This document shows, piece after piece, positions 55,901-64,000 of a stretch of 64,000 nucleotides of DNA. Source of the DNA: Endozoicomonas acroporae. GTDB lineage: Bacteria > Pseudomonadota > Gammaproteobacteria > Pseudomonadales > Endozoicomonadaceae. Location of the stretch: the NCBI RefSeq assembly GCF_002864045.1, contig NZ_PJPV01000133.1:1-64000 (forward strand), written 5' to 3'. The notes under the pieces were generated by a model that was given only the letters and a program-made list of their open reading frames with translations, did no database searches and was not told the DNA's origin. The stretch's first letter is position 1. Each line of letters opens with the position of its first letter. The position numbers and the translations under genes were made by a program.

Positions 55901-56891
55901 GACTGCCAACATCCCTGCTGCATCGAGCCAACAGTCCGGTGGTTACATCAACAGAGATCTTTCAAGGGTATTGACCGATGCTTTGGTGTTGGCCATTGGT
56001 CTGGACCGGCAGCCAATGGTCAAGCTGCTGCTGGACGCTGTGCATAAGATGAAACATGTTGAATGGGATCTCTCCCGGCTCAATGGCAGTAGCGACCTCC
56101 TCCCTGGCGTTGCACAAACGGGAAATACCGATCTGTTGCGAGAACTCTGGCAACTGGGTGTCCGGGCTACCCCGAGTCTGATTCAGATTGTGCAGGGCGC
56201 AGACAGGAACAAGTTGCAACAGTTTGTCAGGGCCGGGATTAAACTGAACGCTGCGGATGTTGGCGGAGATGTGCATCCGTTGCTGCTGGCCGCCATTCTG
56301 TTCGCTGAAAATAGCCTTATATACTTGGTGCGTTCCATTGTCTCGATCACTGACAATGTTGACGACGTTATTTGTGACCAGCAACTGACATTACAAGAAT
56401 CGGTGCGGTCAAAGCTTTGGCAAATTGTGGCTGAACAGCATGACCACATGATGAGTTTGCTGGTTCGCGCTGCTGATGGAGGAAATCACCGACTTTTTGA
56501 GACACTCGCGGGCAACCAGAAGATGGCGGGTCCCCTTGGCCGGTGCCTGAGCGATGCGGCACGCCGTGGCCATCGCAAGGTGGTCAGTGAACTGATCAAC
56601 ATTGATGTTGATATCAACTCCGAACCGGAGGTATTTCTTTATGACGTAGCCCTTGAGCATCCGGATATTGCCAAAATGGTGGTGAACTATTGGGCAGGGA
56701 AAGCGAACAGAAATCCCCAGGTTATTATCAAGTCGGCGCTTACTTTGGCAACAAGGAAACTGACGGAGCAGCCCAGTGCTGATCGGCAGCAGACAGAGCA
56801 ACTTTGTGTCTTTTTAAAGGGCTTATTAAGCAGCAACACCTTGCACTCTCAATCGACAGACTATCAGCAGCCCTTTCGAGCTCAGCGGTAA
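52968..56891 (+). CDS. Zinc-finger (RING/PHD-like) plus ankyrin-repeat giant protein
   Basis: A 1307-aa protein starting at a GTG with no clear ribosome-binding site. Residues ~22-83 hold a zinc-finger pattern: Cys22-x2-Cys25, Cys41/Cys42, His47-x2-Cys50, Trp54, then Cys80-x2-Cys83. The HSSCLQKW segment is typical of RING fingers, though the usual fourth ligand (His before HxxC) is a Lys, so RING-CH/PHD-like C4HC3 is the closest fit. A Ser/Gly linker (~110-160) follows. Residues ~190-1290 are many degenerate ankyrin units (DGQADTPLVIATRNSHARVV, NGLPLLHAAATRGDQQMV are the clearest). A RING-ANK layout is known in eukaryotic E3 ligases. A host-directed ubiquitin role is a hypothesis. Confidence 0.78.
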   Translation: MESFVDSVNAPPTRATNLELQCHLCFGELEGKFNDFVVTHCCKKIIHSSCLQKWRSERGSSLGKRACEVPVKPNRAYVSCMLCKQNALPAVNVNTLVYSNSGSTNYCNPEIAAYLQKHIKSGQASSSGNDQSGQWGGSYSTTTMASGSTSSSASSENGANSRGSDDHIPDLPTLVRQGLKRNLEDLHSGIQEPLAVQACVIGDQNMLQEIARQAPATLRTPQESVFYRGAVPPALVAAEHNHETCVKKMAVNPNMFRQSLTHALEDNDEGTLAMLIRSDKLGFAKLRLLQAIERKDKQKAKLLSAAGVDLFSVAKHAIEDDHSPAMINFLHSIGLSGSKIVLIAAKAANRRLLRDFKESSEFRNIIRDGHFVEAIILAAQQEHRGALQELTAFVTLTDALCLCVREHNEPAIAALLKSGACLLDAMVLAVSKSQLELFEQLLARNIDDGGHYLRLAAQSGDEGLVQALLNAGIDASGGDGQADTPLVIATRNSHARVVSMLHDALGPDQRVNIIVRSTREGTETELRSLLASYPGAGQMFREMQQVINYLRNQPGYGEPAIRQLLDKMDVGKTVIILSEALKNNDDKMLTTLLAVGVDPNITDCNGLPLLHAAATRGDQQMVQLLLERGAIADLLNMEGKTAFSIAVRKGYKSIADQLIKATGGVDIESEVTAAVARADVEMLRPLLGMADLGGTKFRQLFHQAAVSEQRQVVSVFATQTTMSVEIAFAMALGDNELKVADEFLKAGMDKSRCWSASGLLIAAARKEEEKVKMLIRNGIDPANDIKLAAQARETEALSVLLSSFDDIEARNSQVKALMFSEVDNPPVFSSLVDVERESGAAGLRTILVSILARSKQVRTDLESVLTVRQIILAEDRDENRKGKPEDSPALNRQGGWQRDRVEEPPGHGNVRIKSCDDAINDHRAHLERNEAVIRALIRAGADLDITDETRGSLLSQAIQGNCHDSVRSILAFLTRSGSTANIPAASSQQSGGYINRDLSRVLTDALVLAIGLDRQPMVKLLLDAVHKMKHVEWDLSRLNGSSDLLPGVAQTGNTDLLRELWQLGVRATPSLIQIVQGADRNKLQQFVRAGIKLNAADVGGDVHPLLLAAILFAENSLIYLVRSIVSITDNVDDVICDQQLTLQESVRSKLWQIVAEQHDHMMSLLVRAADGGNHRLFETLAGNQKMAGPLGRCLSDAARRGHRKVVSELINIDVDINSEPEVFLYDVALEHPDIAKMVVNYWAGKANRNPQVIIKSALTLATRKLTEQPSADRQQTEQLCVFLKGLLSSNTLHSQSTDYQQPFRAQR

Positions 56892-56898
56892 AAGCCTG

Positions 56899-57480
56899 TT
56901 GCGAACGATGGTAATGCTCCTTGCTGACATTGCCAACAAGTTTACCGCAGAGGTCGATACCCGGCATCTGCAGCGGCGGTTAGAGCGAATACTGAAGTTT
57001 GGCCCCAGAGATAATGTTCATAAGTTCTCCAAAGGGGAATACAAAAAAGTGGTCAAACAGTTGGAGCGTTTTCTTGACAGGATGGGGGTCGCTTCTTTCC
57101 GACAGGATTTCTCTTACGGCAACGGGAGACGCGATTTTCGTAAAACGTTTGATTTAAATTCGGCGACCCCCAAATCTGCCCTGGATAAAGGCTGTAATCT
57201 ATGTGCCCTGATTCCCGGCAAATCCAGTAACGTTGTGGTGGCTGGTGCTCATCTGGATACTTTCCGGAAAAGTCCCGGTGCCAATGACAATGGCTCCGGT
57301 GTTGTGGCGCTGCTGGAAGCGATTCGGATTTTCAAAAAGTCCGGACTAAAGCCCAATAACCCGGTGCTCTTTTGTTTCTGGGGCAGTGAAGAAAGATCAC
57401 CACGCAACTTCGACAACGACAGGCGCCGTACTGGCAGTGGTCTCGCCTTTGGGTCCCATTACTTTGCCCATCTCTACTGA
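56899..57480 (+). pseudogene. Truncated M28-type aminopeptidase
   Basis: Of 193 residues, ~110-170 match M28 metallopeptidases: VVAGAHLDTFRKSPGANDNG carries the zinc His/Asp pairs, GVVALLEAIRIFKKSG follows, and LFCFWGSEE holds the catalytic Glu. After this the normal GL-GSxxY segment (GLAFGSHYFAH) appears, then a stop, so the C-terminal half with the remaining zinc ligands is missing. The 20-residue stretch between GSEE and GLAF looks disrupted. It begins 7 bp after the giant ankyrin gene. Probably inactive; it could persist as a fragment. Confidence 0.65.
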
Positions 57481-57611
57481 GCCAATCGCAGCCCTGGAGG
57501 CCCCATCTGTCGTTGAGACCTTTACGTCTCACTGTCAAATTCTGCATTTCCCTGTTTATTCTTTTATGACGACTCTTTTGATGCCAACGGTATATGATTC
57601 CATATGGCCAG

Positions 57612-59459
57612 CTACTTATCTGCTTCACTGTTTTTCACAGAACCGGTATCTTCCCGTTCACTCATCTCTTTAGCTAATCGTTCACTCTTCTCTTTAGCTA
57701 ATAATGCCTTAAGGTTTTTGTGATATTCACTGAGAGTTATACCTTTTCCGGCACTGCGTAAACCTTTCCTTTTAATAGACGGCACTTCCAAAGTATTTTT
57801 ATTTTTATCACGCAGGATAGAGCATGCTTGTTCAATGATTTCACCAGGGGTGCTATCGTGACCCGGTCTTGTTTCTTTAAGGTGTTGTTCCGAAAATCGT
57901 CTAACGCTGTTTCCAAGTTCCTGTATCCCTGAATCGATTTGTTTCTGTATTCTTCTTTTTCTAGCTTTTTCTAATTTCATTCGCTCCTGATGATTCAGGT
58001 TTGTGCGTGGTCTTTTTGTTCGTGGCTTTGCAGCCCGGAGCAGTAATTCCTTATCATTATCAATTAATCGAGCTGCCAGTTGTAGAATCTTTCCGACAGT
58101 GCACTCATTGTTGTTCAGTGCTTTAATACGCATGAACTTACTCACTTCGCTGCTTAATTTTGATACATTAACTTGGCTTCTCTCAACTTCAGGATCAGCA
58201 ACAGGAATCGATTCGTACGAAGTACGCATTTTTTTCAGAGGAGGAGGGCCATTCAGTGTTTCCAGAACCCGGCTTGATGAATTTGAAGAACTTGCTTTAG
58301 TTTTTTTCTGCTGTGCCTGGTATTGAGAAAAATTTTCTTCAAATGCCTTCTTAATGTGCTTTCCAGTGGTTTCTGCCAGTATTTTATCGGTATGTTCGCG
58401 AAGTTGTTTGTTTGCTTCCTCCTGCCTGGCTTCCAATAATGGCTTGATTGCTTCTGAAACCGATTTTACAAGAAGGGGGTGCATGCCTGGAATAGTTGCT
58501 GTTATTGATGATGAAACAACTTGATTTATTTGTTGCTGTAATACGGGCATCATAGCTTTGACAGCATTGGTTACCTCACTTTTGATTTGTTCCCCCATTA
58601 GTTCCCGCATTACATCAGGCATTATAGCTTCGACCGTTCTGGTTATCTCCGTTTTAAGCTGAGGAATGACGGTGTTAGAAATGGATTGTGCTACGGCTGA
58701 CAAAAGCCGTGAGGATTTTCTTGCAGGGTTGTGGGGGGGCACCGTTGATGCATTGTGGTTACCGATTTCCAGGGTCGGCGTCAAATCGGGAGTCGCTGGT
58801 GCACCTAACACTGTAGCATTGAGCTGCGAAACCAGAGGGTGGTTTGGAGGCAGAGGCAGCTGAAGCGAAACCCGGGAAACCTGTCGGGGCAGATTAGCCT
58901 CTACAGGGGGGGTTGAGAAATGAGCCAGTCGTTGACTTGGTAAACGGGGAGCCGTTGCTTTTGGAGAGGCGTCTGGCATTAATCGGGGACGATTGGATCT
59001 GATGAATACACCGGACGACAATAAAGGGTCCTGACTATCAGGGCGCAGGCCGGAAACTGGTGGTGATTGCAAAAATGACGCACTTTGATCTGGGCAACTG
59101 AATCGATAACCCGGGGAGCATTGTGAATTTGGATTATAGATCCCGGTTGACGACGTCAACATGGGGGGCGTTTCTTTACGGTGCTGGGGGGGATTTGTGA
59201 ATTGCCTGTGATCCAAAGGGGCAGCATGCATTACCGGATTCATATTGCAGTGTGTTGTCTCTGTTGCCTTGATATTCCTTTGTTGTAATTGAGTAGTGAT
59301 ACTCTGCCCGGGCATCATTGACATTGGTCCAGACTGACACAAACCCGGAGTTTGCGTATTGAAAACACGGGTCTGGGGGGCATTTAGAGTACCTTCTCCT
59401 CCGTTAAAATTTAAAAAAGAAGGAGAACCATTGCCCATTGATAAAGGAGAATTAAACAT
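57612..59459 (-). CDS. 615-aa protein with transcription-factor-like layout
   Basis: No family is firmly recognised. Residues 1-~260 are Pro/Ser/Gln/Asn-rich and disordered. Residues ~270-380 are amphipathic helices with a repeated MP/IP-centred unit (TVEAIMPDVMRELM, NAVKAMMPVLQQQI, SITATIPGMHPLLV). Residues ~410-420 (PPPLKKMRTS) and ~478-485 (KPRTKRPR) resemble nuclear localisation signals. Residues ~488-548 resemble a basic helix-loop-helix: NHQERMKLEKARKRR, then IQKQIDSGIQELGNSV, a loop, then GEIIEQACSILRDK. A similar helix pair occurs just before (SSEVSKFMRIKAL, VGKILQLAARLIDND). No signal peptide. It may be a nucleus-targeted effector; that remains inference. Confidence 0.55.
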   Translation of the reverse strand: MFNSPLSMGNGSPSFLNFNGGEGTLNAPQTRVFNTQTPGLCQSGPMSMMPGQSITTQLQQRNIKATETTHCNMNPVMHAAPLDHRQFTNPPQHRKETPPMLTSSTGIYNPNSQCSPGYRFSCPDQSASFLQSPPVSGLRPDSQDPLLSSGVFIRSNRPRLMPDASPKATAPRLPSQRLAHFSTPPVEANLPRQVSRVSLQLPLPPNHPLVSQLNATVLGAPATPDLTPTLEIGNHNASTVPPHNPARKSSRLLSAVAQSISNTVIPQLKTEITRTVEAIMPDVMRELMGEQIKSEVTNAVKAMMPVLQQQINQVVSSSITATIPGMHPLLVKSVSEAIKPLLEARQEEANKQLREHTDKILAETTGKHIKKAFEENFSQYQAQQKKTKASSSNSSSRVLETLNGPPPLKKMRTSYESIPVADPEVERSQVNVSKLSSEVSKFMRIKALNNNECTVGKILQLAARLIDNDKELLLRAAKPRTKRPRTNLNHQERMKLEKARKRRIQKQIDSGIQELGNSVRRFSEQHLKETRPGHDSTPGEIIEQACSILRDKNKNTLEVPSIKRKGLRSAGKGITLSEYHKNLKALLAKEKSERLAKEMSEREDTGSVKNSEADK

Positions 59460-60012
59460 GCCCTGAAAACTACCCTGAATTTGTAATAGTACCTTAATAT
59501 TATGACCTTTTGATTAACTATAAGTTCAAAACTGTATTTGCCATGAAAACTGAATGATGAGCACCGCTTCCAGCTCTGGAAGCGGCAGGTTTTGAGGCTC
59601 TAAGCCATAAATCCCTTTCCTTGAGGTCAGTTAATAGATATTCCATTGATGCTTGCGCAAAGTTAGTGCCAAGGTTTTTTTCAAGGGATAATTCAATAAT
59701 TTATAGAGAAAAAGTGATGCTGATAAGGCTTTATTCTATGTGGGTAAGCCAGAAATATACGATTCCATTTGGCCAACTACTTAAACAGGTACTAATACCG
59801 TTTGAATTATTATCAGCATTAACCAGTGCCATACTGATACTGTCGTTTTCTCAGCCTGGTCAGGTGGGAGAACACACCATGAATATTGTCGTGTACAGTG
59901 GCAATTGTCGTATCCGTTTACTAGCCTGATCGTTCAAGTTAAAAGTGCCTGTGTGCCGTGAAAATGTTGACGGCAACTTCTAATGATGTAAGGCAGGAGC
60001 GAGCTGACTAAT
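59460..60012. other. Gene-poor gap with MITE end fragment at 59745-59783
   Basis: 553 bp between divergently oriented genes. A 39-bp stretch (AAGCCAGAAATATACGATTC and onward to ACTACTTA) matches the right end of the 19434-19596 element, so an old copy has largely decayed. An open frame covering 59621-59929 runs through this debris and is not convincing. Promoters for tatD and the 615-aa gene should lie here, but none stands out. Confidence 0.55.
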
Positions 60013-61332
60013 ATGATTCCGGCCAATATCACGTCATCCAATCCCGCTTCCTCTCATGACGTTAGCAGCGAAGGCAAGCAGGCGGCTGCCGACGAATCGG
60101 ATCTGAAAGTCTGGCAAGAAGGCAGTTCGTCAAAAGGCCGGAAAAATAAAAAAAAGAAGGGGCGCTCAGGTGCTTCTGATAAGCCTTTTTCAGGTTCCCC
60201 CTGTGCATCCCGATACCTGGACAACCCGGACTATCCTGCCGTCCAGGAGCCGCAGACCAGGCCCGACAGGGGGCTGAAGTCCCGTCATTGCCAGCGCTCA
60301 ACCAAGACAGCTGCATCACCTGATGTTACTGCCAGAGGTCGTGATTCTTCTGATTTTCAGTTGGCTGACCGATCAGAATTGAGCAAGGTGAAATTGACGC
60401 CTGCGGAGTTCAGGCCTCGATACAAGACGCCATTGGTTGATATCGGAGCCAATCTCGTCGGACACAGGTTTGGTGACTTGTCCCGGGTTATTGCCAATGC
60501 TTCCCGGTCAGGCGTCGGTCGCATCATGATAACAGGTACTTCTATTGCTTTAGCAATAGAGGCGCAGAAAGCCGTGGATAAATGGCTGAAGCAATCTCCG
60601 CATGCTACCGGGGCCGCTGGAGCCTGTGCGTCTGCCGATTCCTCTCGATGCTCTTTGTATTACACAGTGGGATGCCATCCACACAAAGCCAGGAATTTTA
60701 AGCAAGATGGTGGCATACCGGAAATGAAAAAATTAATGGAACGGGGCGGCAGCCACTGTATTGCAGTAGGTGAGTGTGGATTGGACTTTGTGCGCGAGTG
60801 GTCTCCCAAAAATGTCCAAAGAGATGTGTTCAGGGAGCAGTTGGAGCTTGCGGCACAACTGAAAAAGCCACTGTTTTTGCATGAGCGGGGTGCCCACAAG
60901 CAATTCATTGAAATTCTGACAGACTACATAAATCAACTGCCTTCTCCAGCCATGGCCTGCGTTCATTGCTTCACCGGTAACAGTGAGCAGCTGCAGGCCT
61001 ATCTTGATCTGGGCTGTTCCATCGGGATTACCGGTTGGATCGGCAATACGCGTAATAAAGATCTGGTGGGTGCGCTGCGCTCTGTCGGTTGGGAGGCTCT
61101 GCGTGACCGGCTGATGGTTGAGACCGATGCACCGTTTTTAAAACCTTATCTGGTTATGCCCCGGCAGCCAGATCAGCACAGGGGTGGTCGTGGCAAAGGA
61201 CAAAGTGATAATGAACCGGCCAATCTGCCCTATGTGATCCATGCGCTGAGCCAGGTGCTGGGTGTGGATGGAGAAGAGATTGCTGCTGCAACCACAGAAA
61301 ATGCCCGCCGGATATTCTCACTCGTCGACTGA
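60013..61332 (+). CDS. tatD: TatD-family metal-dependent DNase with N-terminal extension
   Basis: Residues ~140-439 align with E. coli TatD throughout: VDIGANLVGHRFGDL, RIMITGTS, the YTVGCHPHKARNF metal motif, AVGECGLDF (Glu ligand), MACVHCFTGNSEQL, GITGWIGNTR, VETDAPFLKP (Asp ligand), and NEPANLPYVIHAL at the end. The family is a 3'-5' exonuclease acting in DNA repair and H2O2 resistance. Residues 1-~140 are an unusual Ser/Lys/Arg-rich low-complexity extension (GRKNKKKKGRSG) absent from ordinary TatD (~260 aa). If the true start lies further in, part of it may be untranslated, but no better start is evident. Confidence 0.88.
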   Translation: MIPANITSSNPASSHDVSSEGKQAAADESDLKVWQEGSSSKGRKNKKKKGRSGASDKPFSGSPCASRYLDNPDYPAVQEPQTRPDRGLKSRHCQRSTKTAASPDVTARGRDSSDFQLADRSELSKVKLTPAEFRPRYKTPLVDIGANLVGHRFGDLSRVIANASRSGVGRIMITGTSIALAIEAQKAVDKWLKQSPHATGAAGACASADSSRCSLYYTVGCHPHKARNFKQDGGIPEMKKLMERGGSHCIAVGECGLDFVREWSPKNVQRDVFREQLELAAQLKKPLFLHERGAHKQFIEILTDYINQLPSPAMACVHCFTGNSEQLQAYLDLGCSIGITGWIGNTRNKDLVGALRSVGWEALRDRLMVETDAPFLKPYLVMPRQPDQHRGGRGKGQSDNEPANLPYVIHALSQVLGVDGEEIAAATTENARRIFSLVD

Positions 61333-61399
61333 CGCAGCATCGGTGAATAACTGGTTAAAATGATTGAGCAATAATTAATCAATAGGTGCAGGAGTTATT

Positions 61400-61751
61400 A
61401 TGGAGAAAACTGTTCTTTGTTTTCTATATATGAAGGTAATTTTATTTATTATAAGATCATCAAAGAATTATATATTCCTGCATTATTTTCTTCACCGGAC
61501 TTCGATATAGTCACGTCTCCCGATGGGAAGTATAAGACTGTCTGGAATAACAAAGACGCACCTTAAACTTGCAAGATGGTCAATTGGCCGGATTTATTTC
61601 TGCAACAGCTGACAACTGGATACGCTGTAAATGTGAGCCAAGCAAGGTAAAGGGGCACAGGGCGAAAAGTGTCACGTATAAATACCGGTTTAATCATTCT
61701 TCAAACAGCGTATGTTGGGCACAATTTTCAAGCCTACAGGCTTCTGGTTAA
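61400..61751 (+). pseudogene. Possible degraded small gene
   Basis: AGGAG sits 6 bases before an ATG at 61400, giving MEKTVLCFLY and then an early stop. One frame over, from a TATATAT run near 61425, a plausible protein stretch appears (IYEGNFIYYKIIKELYIPAL, then SSPDFDIVTSPDGKYKTVW) ending at a stop near 61565. A second frame change would join it to LQDGQLAGFISATADNWIRC. It looks like a gene broken by two frameshifts. No family is recognised. Confidence 0.35.
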
Positions 61752-61754
61752 GTC

Positions 61755-62315
61755 GTGTCCGATATACAGAGAACAGAAGACGAACAGTTGGTATCCCCGG
61801 CAAGGCGGGCTTTTTTCCGGCGTTTCGCCCCTGAACCCGAGCAGGTGATCCCCAATAGCCGCTACCCACGGCCGCCATGGGCAGTAGATAACACACTGTT
61901 TCTGGCGCTGTGTACCCAGTGTGATCAGTGTATTGAGCAATGCCCGATGCGGGTGCTGGGAAAATCCGATGAGCAAGAAGAGATTCTTTCTGGTCGTCCT
62001 GTACTGGACCTTTCTTACGGTCGTTGTGACTTTTGTGGACAGTGCGTTGATGCCTGCCCATCGGGAGCCTTGAGCGGTGAACAAGGGAAAAAGCGGCAGG
62101 TGATTCCCCAACTTGCTGGCAGTTGCCAGGCAGAACTGGGGATGTACTGTAACCTCTGTGAGGAAACCTGCCCTGAACAGGCGATCAGCTTTGCTGCGGA
62201 TAATAAGCCGGTGATAGACCTCAGTCTCTGCAGTGGCTGTGGCGAGTGTGCTCTGGATTGCTACAGTCGTGTATTGGTCATGGCCAAAGCTTCCTGGGAG
62301 GCTGTCCGAGAATAG
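61755..62315 (+). CDS. napF: NapF-like ferredoxin-type protein
   Basis: A 186-aa cytoplasmic protein with three [4Fe-4S] motifs: CTQCDQCIEQCPMRV, CDFCGQCVDACPSGAL and CSGCGECALDCYSRV, plus an extra CNLCEETCPEQAI segment. The N-terminal SPARRAFFRRF is also NapF-like. NapF helps maturation of periplasmic nitrate reductase NapA, but no other nap genes are in the window. The start is GTG at 61755. The last residues (EAVRE) and stop TAG are encoded by the inverted repeat of the MITE at 62298, so the original C-terminus has been trimmed or replaced. Confidence 0.82.
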   Translation: MSDIQRTEDEQLVSPARRAFFRRFAPEPEQVIPNSRYPRPPWAVDNTLFLALCTQCDQCIEQCPMRVLGKSDEQEEILSGRPVLDLSYGRCDFCGQCVDACPSGALSGEQGKKRQVIPQLAGSCQAELGMYCNLCEETCPEQAISFAADNKPVIDLSLCSGCGECALDCYSRVLVMAKASWEAVRE

Positions 62316-62471
62316 CGCCCGTCTAGGCGACCCCGTAGCGAGGATGGCAGAAAATTGAGGATAAAAATTTCGTTTTGTGAGGTGAATAGCGGGGCTATTT
62401 GCCGAACAAAACGGAATTTTTAGACCAATTTGCTGCCACCGCAGTAGGGCAGACTATTCTCGGACAGCCTC
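62298..62471. mobile_element. 174-bp MITE, copy 2, between napF and mutL
   Basis: Terminal repeats GAGGCTGTCCGAGAATAG at 62298-62315 and its complement at 62454-62471. The interior matches copy 1 (46917-47076) except for ~14 extra bases near 62321-62335. The flanks are CTGG (62294-62297) and CTAG (62472-62475), one base apart. The left end supplies the napF stop; the right flank CTAG contains the mutL stop. Confidence 0.88.
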
Positions 62472-64000
62472 CTAGCGCCCCCTCAAAAACAACTTATCCA
62501 ATTGATCCATAGTGAGCATGGTCCAGGTTGGGCGACCATGGTTGCATTGTCCGCTGCGCTCTGTCTGCTCCATATCCCGAAGCAGGGCGTTCATCTCTTC
62601 AATGGACAGTTTTCTGTTAGCCCGCACCGACCCATGACAGGCCATGGTGGCCAGTATTTCATTGATATGGGCTTCAATGCGGTCGCTGGTACCGTGTTGC
62701 ATCAAGTCTGAGAGTACATCTCTCAATAGCTTCTCAACATCGGCATTCTGCAGCATCACCGGTATCTGACGCACCAGCAGCGTTTCCGGCCCCATCCGCT
62801 CCAGGGTCAGTCCCAGACGGGTAAAGTATTCGCTGTTTTCTTCTGCGCAGTCTGCCTCACGTTCACTCACCGATACGGATTTAGGCACCAGCAATGGTTG
62901 GGCACGAATTCCCTGCTCCTGATAGGACAGCTTCATGCGCTCATAGGTAATCCGTTCGTGAGCGGCATGCATATCCACCAGAATCATCCCCTGGTCATTT
63001 TCCGAGAGAATATATATTCCTTTCAGCTGGGCAATGGCATAGCCAAGAGGCGGTGCCAGAGAGTCATTTTCCGGCAACGGCTGCGCCGACACCTGAGCGG
63101 AAAATGCGACGCCGGTTTCCTGTACCGCATGGTCACCCACAGCTTTCGCCTGACTGGCAGTTACAGGCTCAGCAGAAGTGGCATATAGCTGGCTATAGGC
63201 TTCTATCTGTCGTTTAACCTGGCCGGGCGATGGCGCTTCTGATAAAGCAGGGCGACGGTCATGATTGCCACTACCGCCGGAGCTTTGATTGGTATAATGC
63301 CCGGTACTGTCGGATGTTGTCGGGGCGGTTGCAAGCTGGATGGCTTCTTGGCCCTGAAACTCACCGGCATCAATACCCGATGCCGTGGGTTGAGGCGGAT
63401 TGGTCAAAACCGTGGGTGGTAGCTGATCTTCCGGGCGAACTTCACCCAGGGCACGATTTAAAGTACTGAACAGAAAGTTATGAACCGTTCTGCCATCCCG
63501 AAAACGGACTTCATGTTTGGTAGGATGCACATTGACATCCACCATGGCCGGATCCAACTCCAGGTAGAGGACAAATGTCGGATGACGCCCGTTGTAAAGT
63601 ACATCACGGTATGCCTGACGAACTGCGTGAGCCACCAGCTTATCCCGAATAACACGACCGTTAACGAAGAAGTACTGCAGATCAGCGCTGGCCCTGGAGA
63701 ACGTAGGCAGCCCCACCCAGCCGTACAGTTTCAGGCCAGAGGCGGCAACATCAATAATAACCGCATGTTCAATAAATTTGGGACTGCAAAGTGCAGCTAC
63801 CCGGCGATCCTTTTCCGCCTGGGTCACTGCAGGACGAAGCTGATGGACACTGCGCTGATTATGGCGAAGGGTAAAGCCCACATCAAAGCGGGACAGAGCC
63901 AGGCGCTTAACCACCTCTTCAAGGTGAGAAAATTCGGTCTTTTCAGTACGGAGAAACTTGCGACGAGCCGGTGTATTAAAAAACAGGTCTTTGACTTCTA
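62472..64000 (-). CDS. mutL: DNA mismatch repair protein MutL (5' end beyond window)
   Basis: About 509 codons of MutL are present; the frame stays open to the window edge ([16 protein letters not shown] at the right edge), so the ATPase start lies outside. Present are the rest of the N-terminal domain ([23 protein letters not shown]), a Ser/Thr-rich linker, and the C-terminal dimerisation domain ([37 protein letters not shown], ending [11 protein letters not shown]). MutL couples MutS to downstream repair. Its stop codon TAG (62472-62474) lies in the CTAG target copy beside the MITE, so the insertion leaves the protein intact. Confidence 0.97.
   Translation of the reverse strand, partial: EVKDLFFNTPARRKFLRTEKTEFSHLEEVVKRLALSRFDVGFTLRHNQRSVHQLRPAVTQAEKDRRVAALCSPKFIEHAVIIDVAASGLKLYGWVGLPTFSRASADLQYFFVNGRVIRDKLVAHAVRQAYRDVLYNGRHPTFVLYLELDPAMVDVNVHPTKHEVRFRDGRTVHNFLFSTLNRALGEVRPEDQLPPTVLTNPPQPTASGIDAGEFQGQEAIQLATAPTTSDSTGHYTNQSSGGSGNHDRRPALSEAPSPGQVKRQIEAYSQLYATSAEPVTASQAKAVGDHAVQETGVAFSAQVSAQPLPENDSLAPPLGYAIAQLKGIYILSENDQGMILVDMHAAHERITYERMKLSYQEQGIRAQPLLVPKSVSVSEREADCAEENSEYFTRLGLTLERMGPETLLVRQIPVMLQNADVEKLLRDVLSDLMQHGTSDRIEAHINEILATMACHGSVRANRKLSIEEMNALLRDMEQTERSGQCNHGRPTWTMLTMDQLDKLFLRGR

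Noticed and set aside
59621-59929. 102-codon frame before tatD
   Set aside because: It runs through a decayed MITE end and has no coherent protein character.

Overview
The window looks like a chromosome segment of a gammaproteobacterium close to Endozoicomonas (Oceanospirillales, symbionts of marine invertebrates). This is inferred from three things: ordinary gammaproteobacterial housekeeping genes (gshB-tonB-yqgE-ruvX, ppk, hemB, mutL), a chitin-sugar PTS, and many eukaryotic-like or unrecognised large proteins lying among repeats and gene remnants. No rRNA, tRNA, CRISPR array or complete insertion sequence was seen.

Region by region. 0-4 kb is a decayed zone: a duplicated promoter plus N-terminus, a broken psd, one unknown protein, and a collapsed paralogue of the giant protein at 39-42 kb. 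3.9-20.8 kb is mostly core: a TraF/FadL-type porin, gshB, a TonB-like protein, yqgE, ruvX, an NRDE protein, a Nit1-type amidase, ppk, hemB, a TVP38/disulfide-reductase fusion and a sterol-desaturase/AGMO-like enzyme. It is interrupted by repeats and small unknown genes. 21-22 kb has an ankyrin gene. 22.5-30.4 kb is a GlcNAc regulon: nagB-nagA-nagC leftward and nagE-nagF rightward, from a shared control region with two NagC-type palindromes. It should import and phosphorylate GlcNAc, deacetylate it and deaminate it to fructose-6-P.

30.4-46.8 kb holds two dmsABC operons (anaerobic DMSO/S- or N-oxide respiration), each with an FNR/Anr-type promoter of the same geometry. Their dmsB and dmsC copies are nearly identical, whereas dmsA has diverged. 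Between them lie a duplicated module (glycine-zipper Cys-rich small protein plus convergent secreted HNH nuclease), a dmsC relic, a glycosyltransferase and a giant HD/SidE-phosphodiesterase-like protein. 47-59.5 kb has pilY1 followed by candidate host-interaction proteins: a coiled-coil protein, a 1307-aa zinc-finger/ankyrin protein, a truncated M28 peptidase and a 615-aa protein with a bHLH-like C-terminus. 60-64 kb returns to core genes: tatD, a napF-like ferredoxin and mutL (cut by the window edge).

Recurring theme: small inverted-repeat elements sit exactly at gene ends and supply the stop codons of flanking genes, in two cases of both members of a convergent pair.
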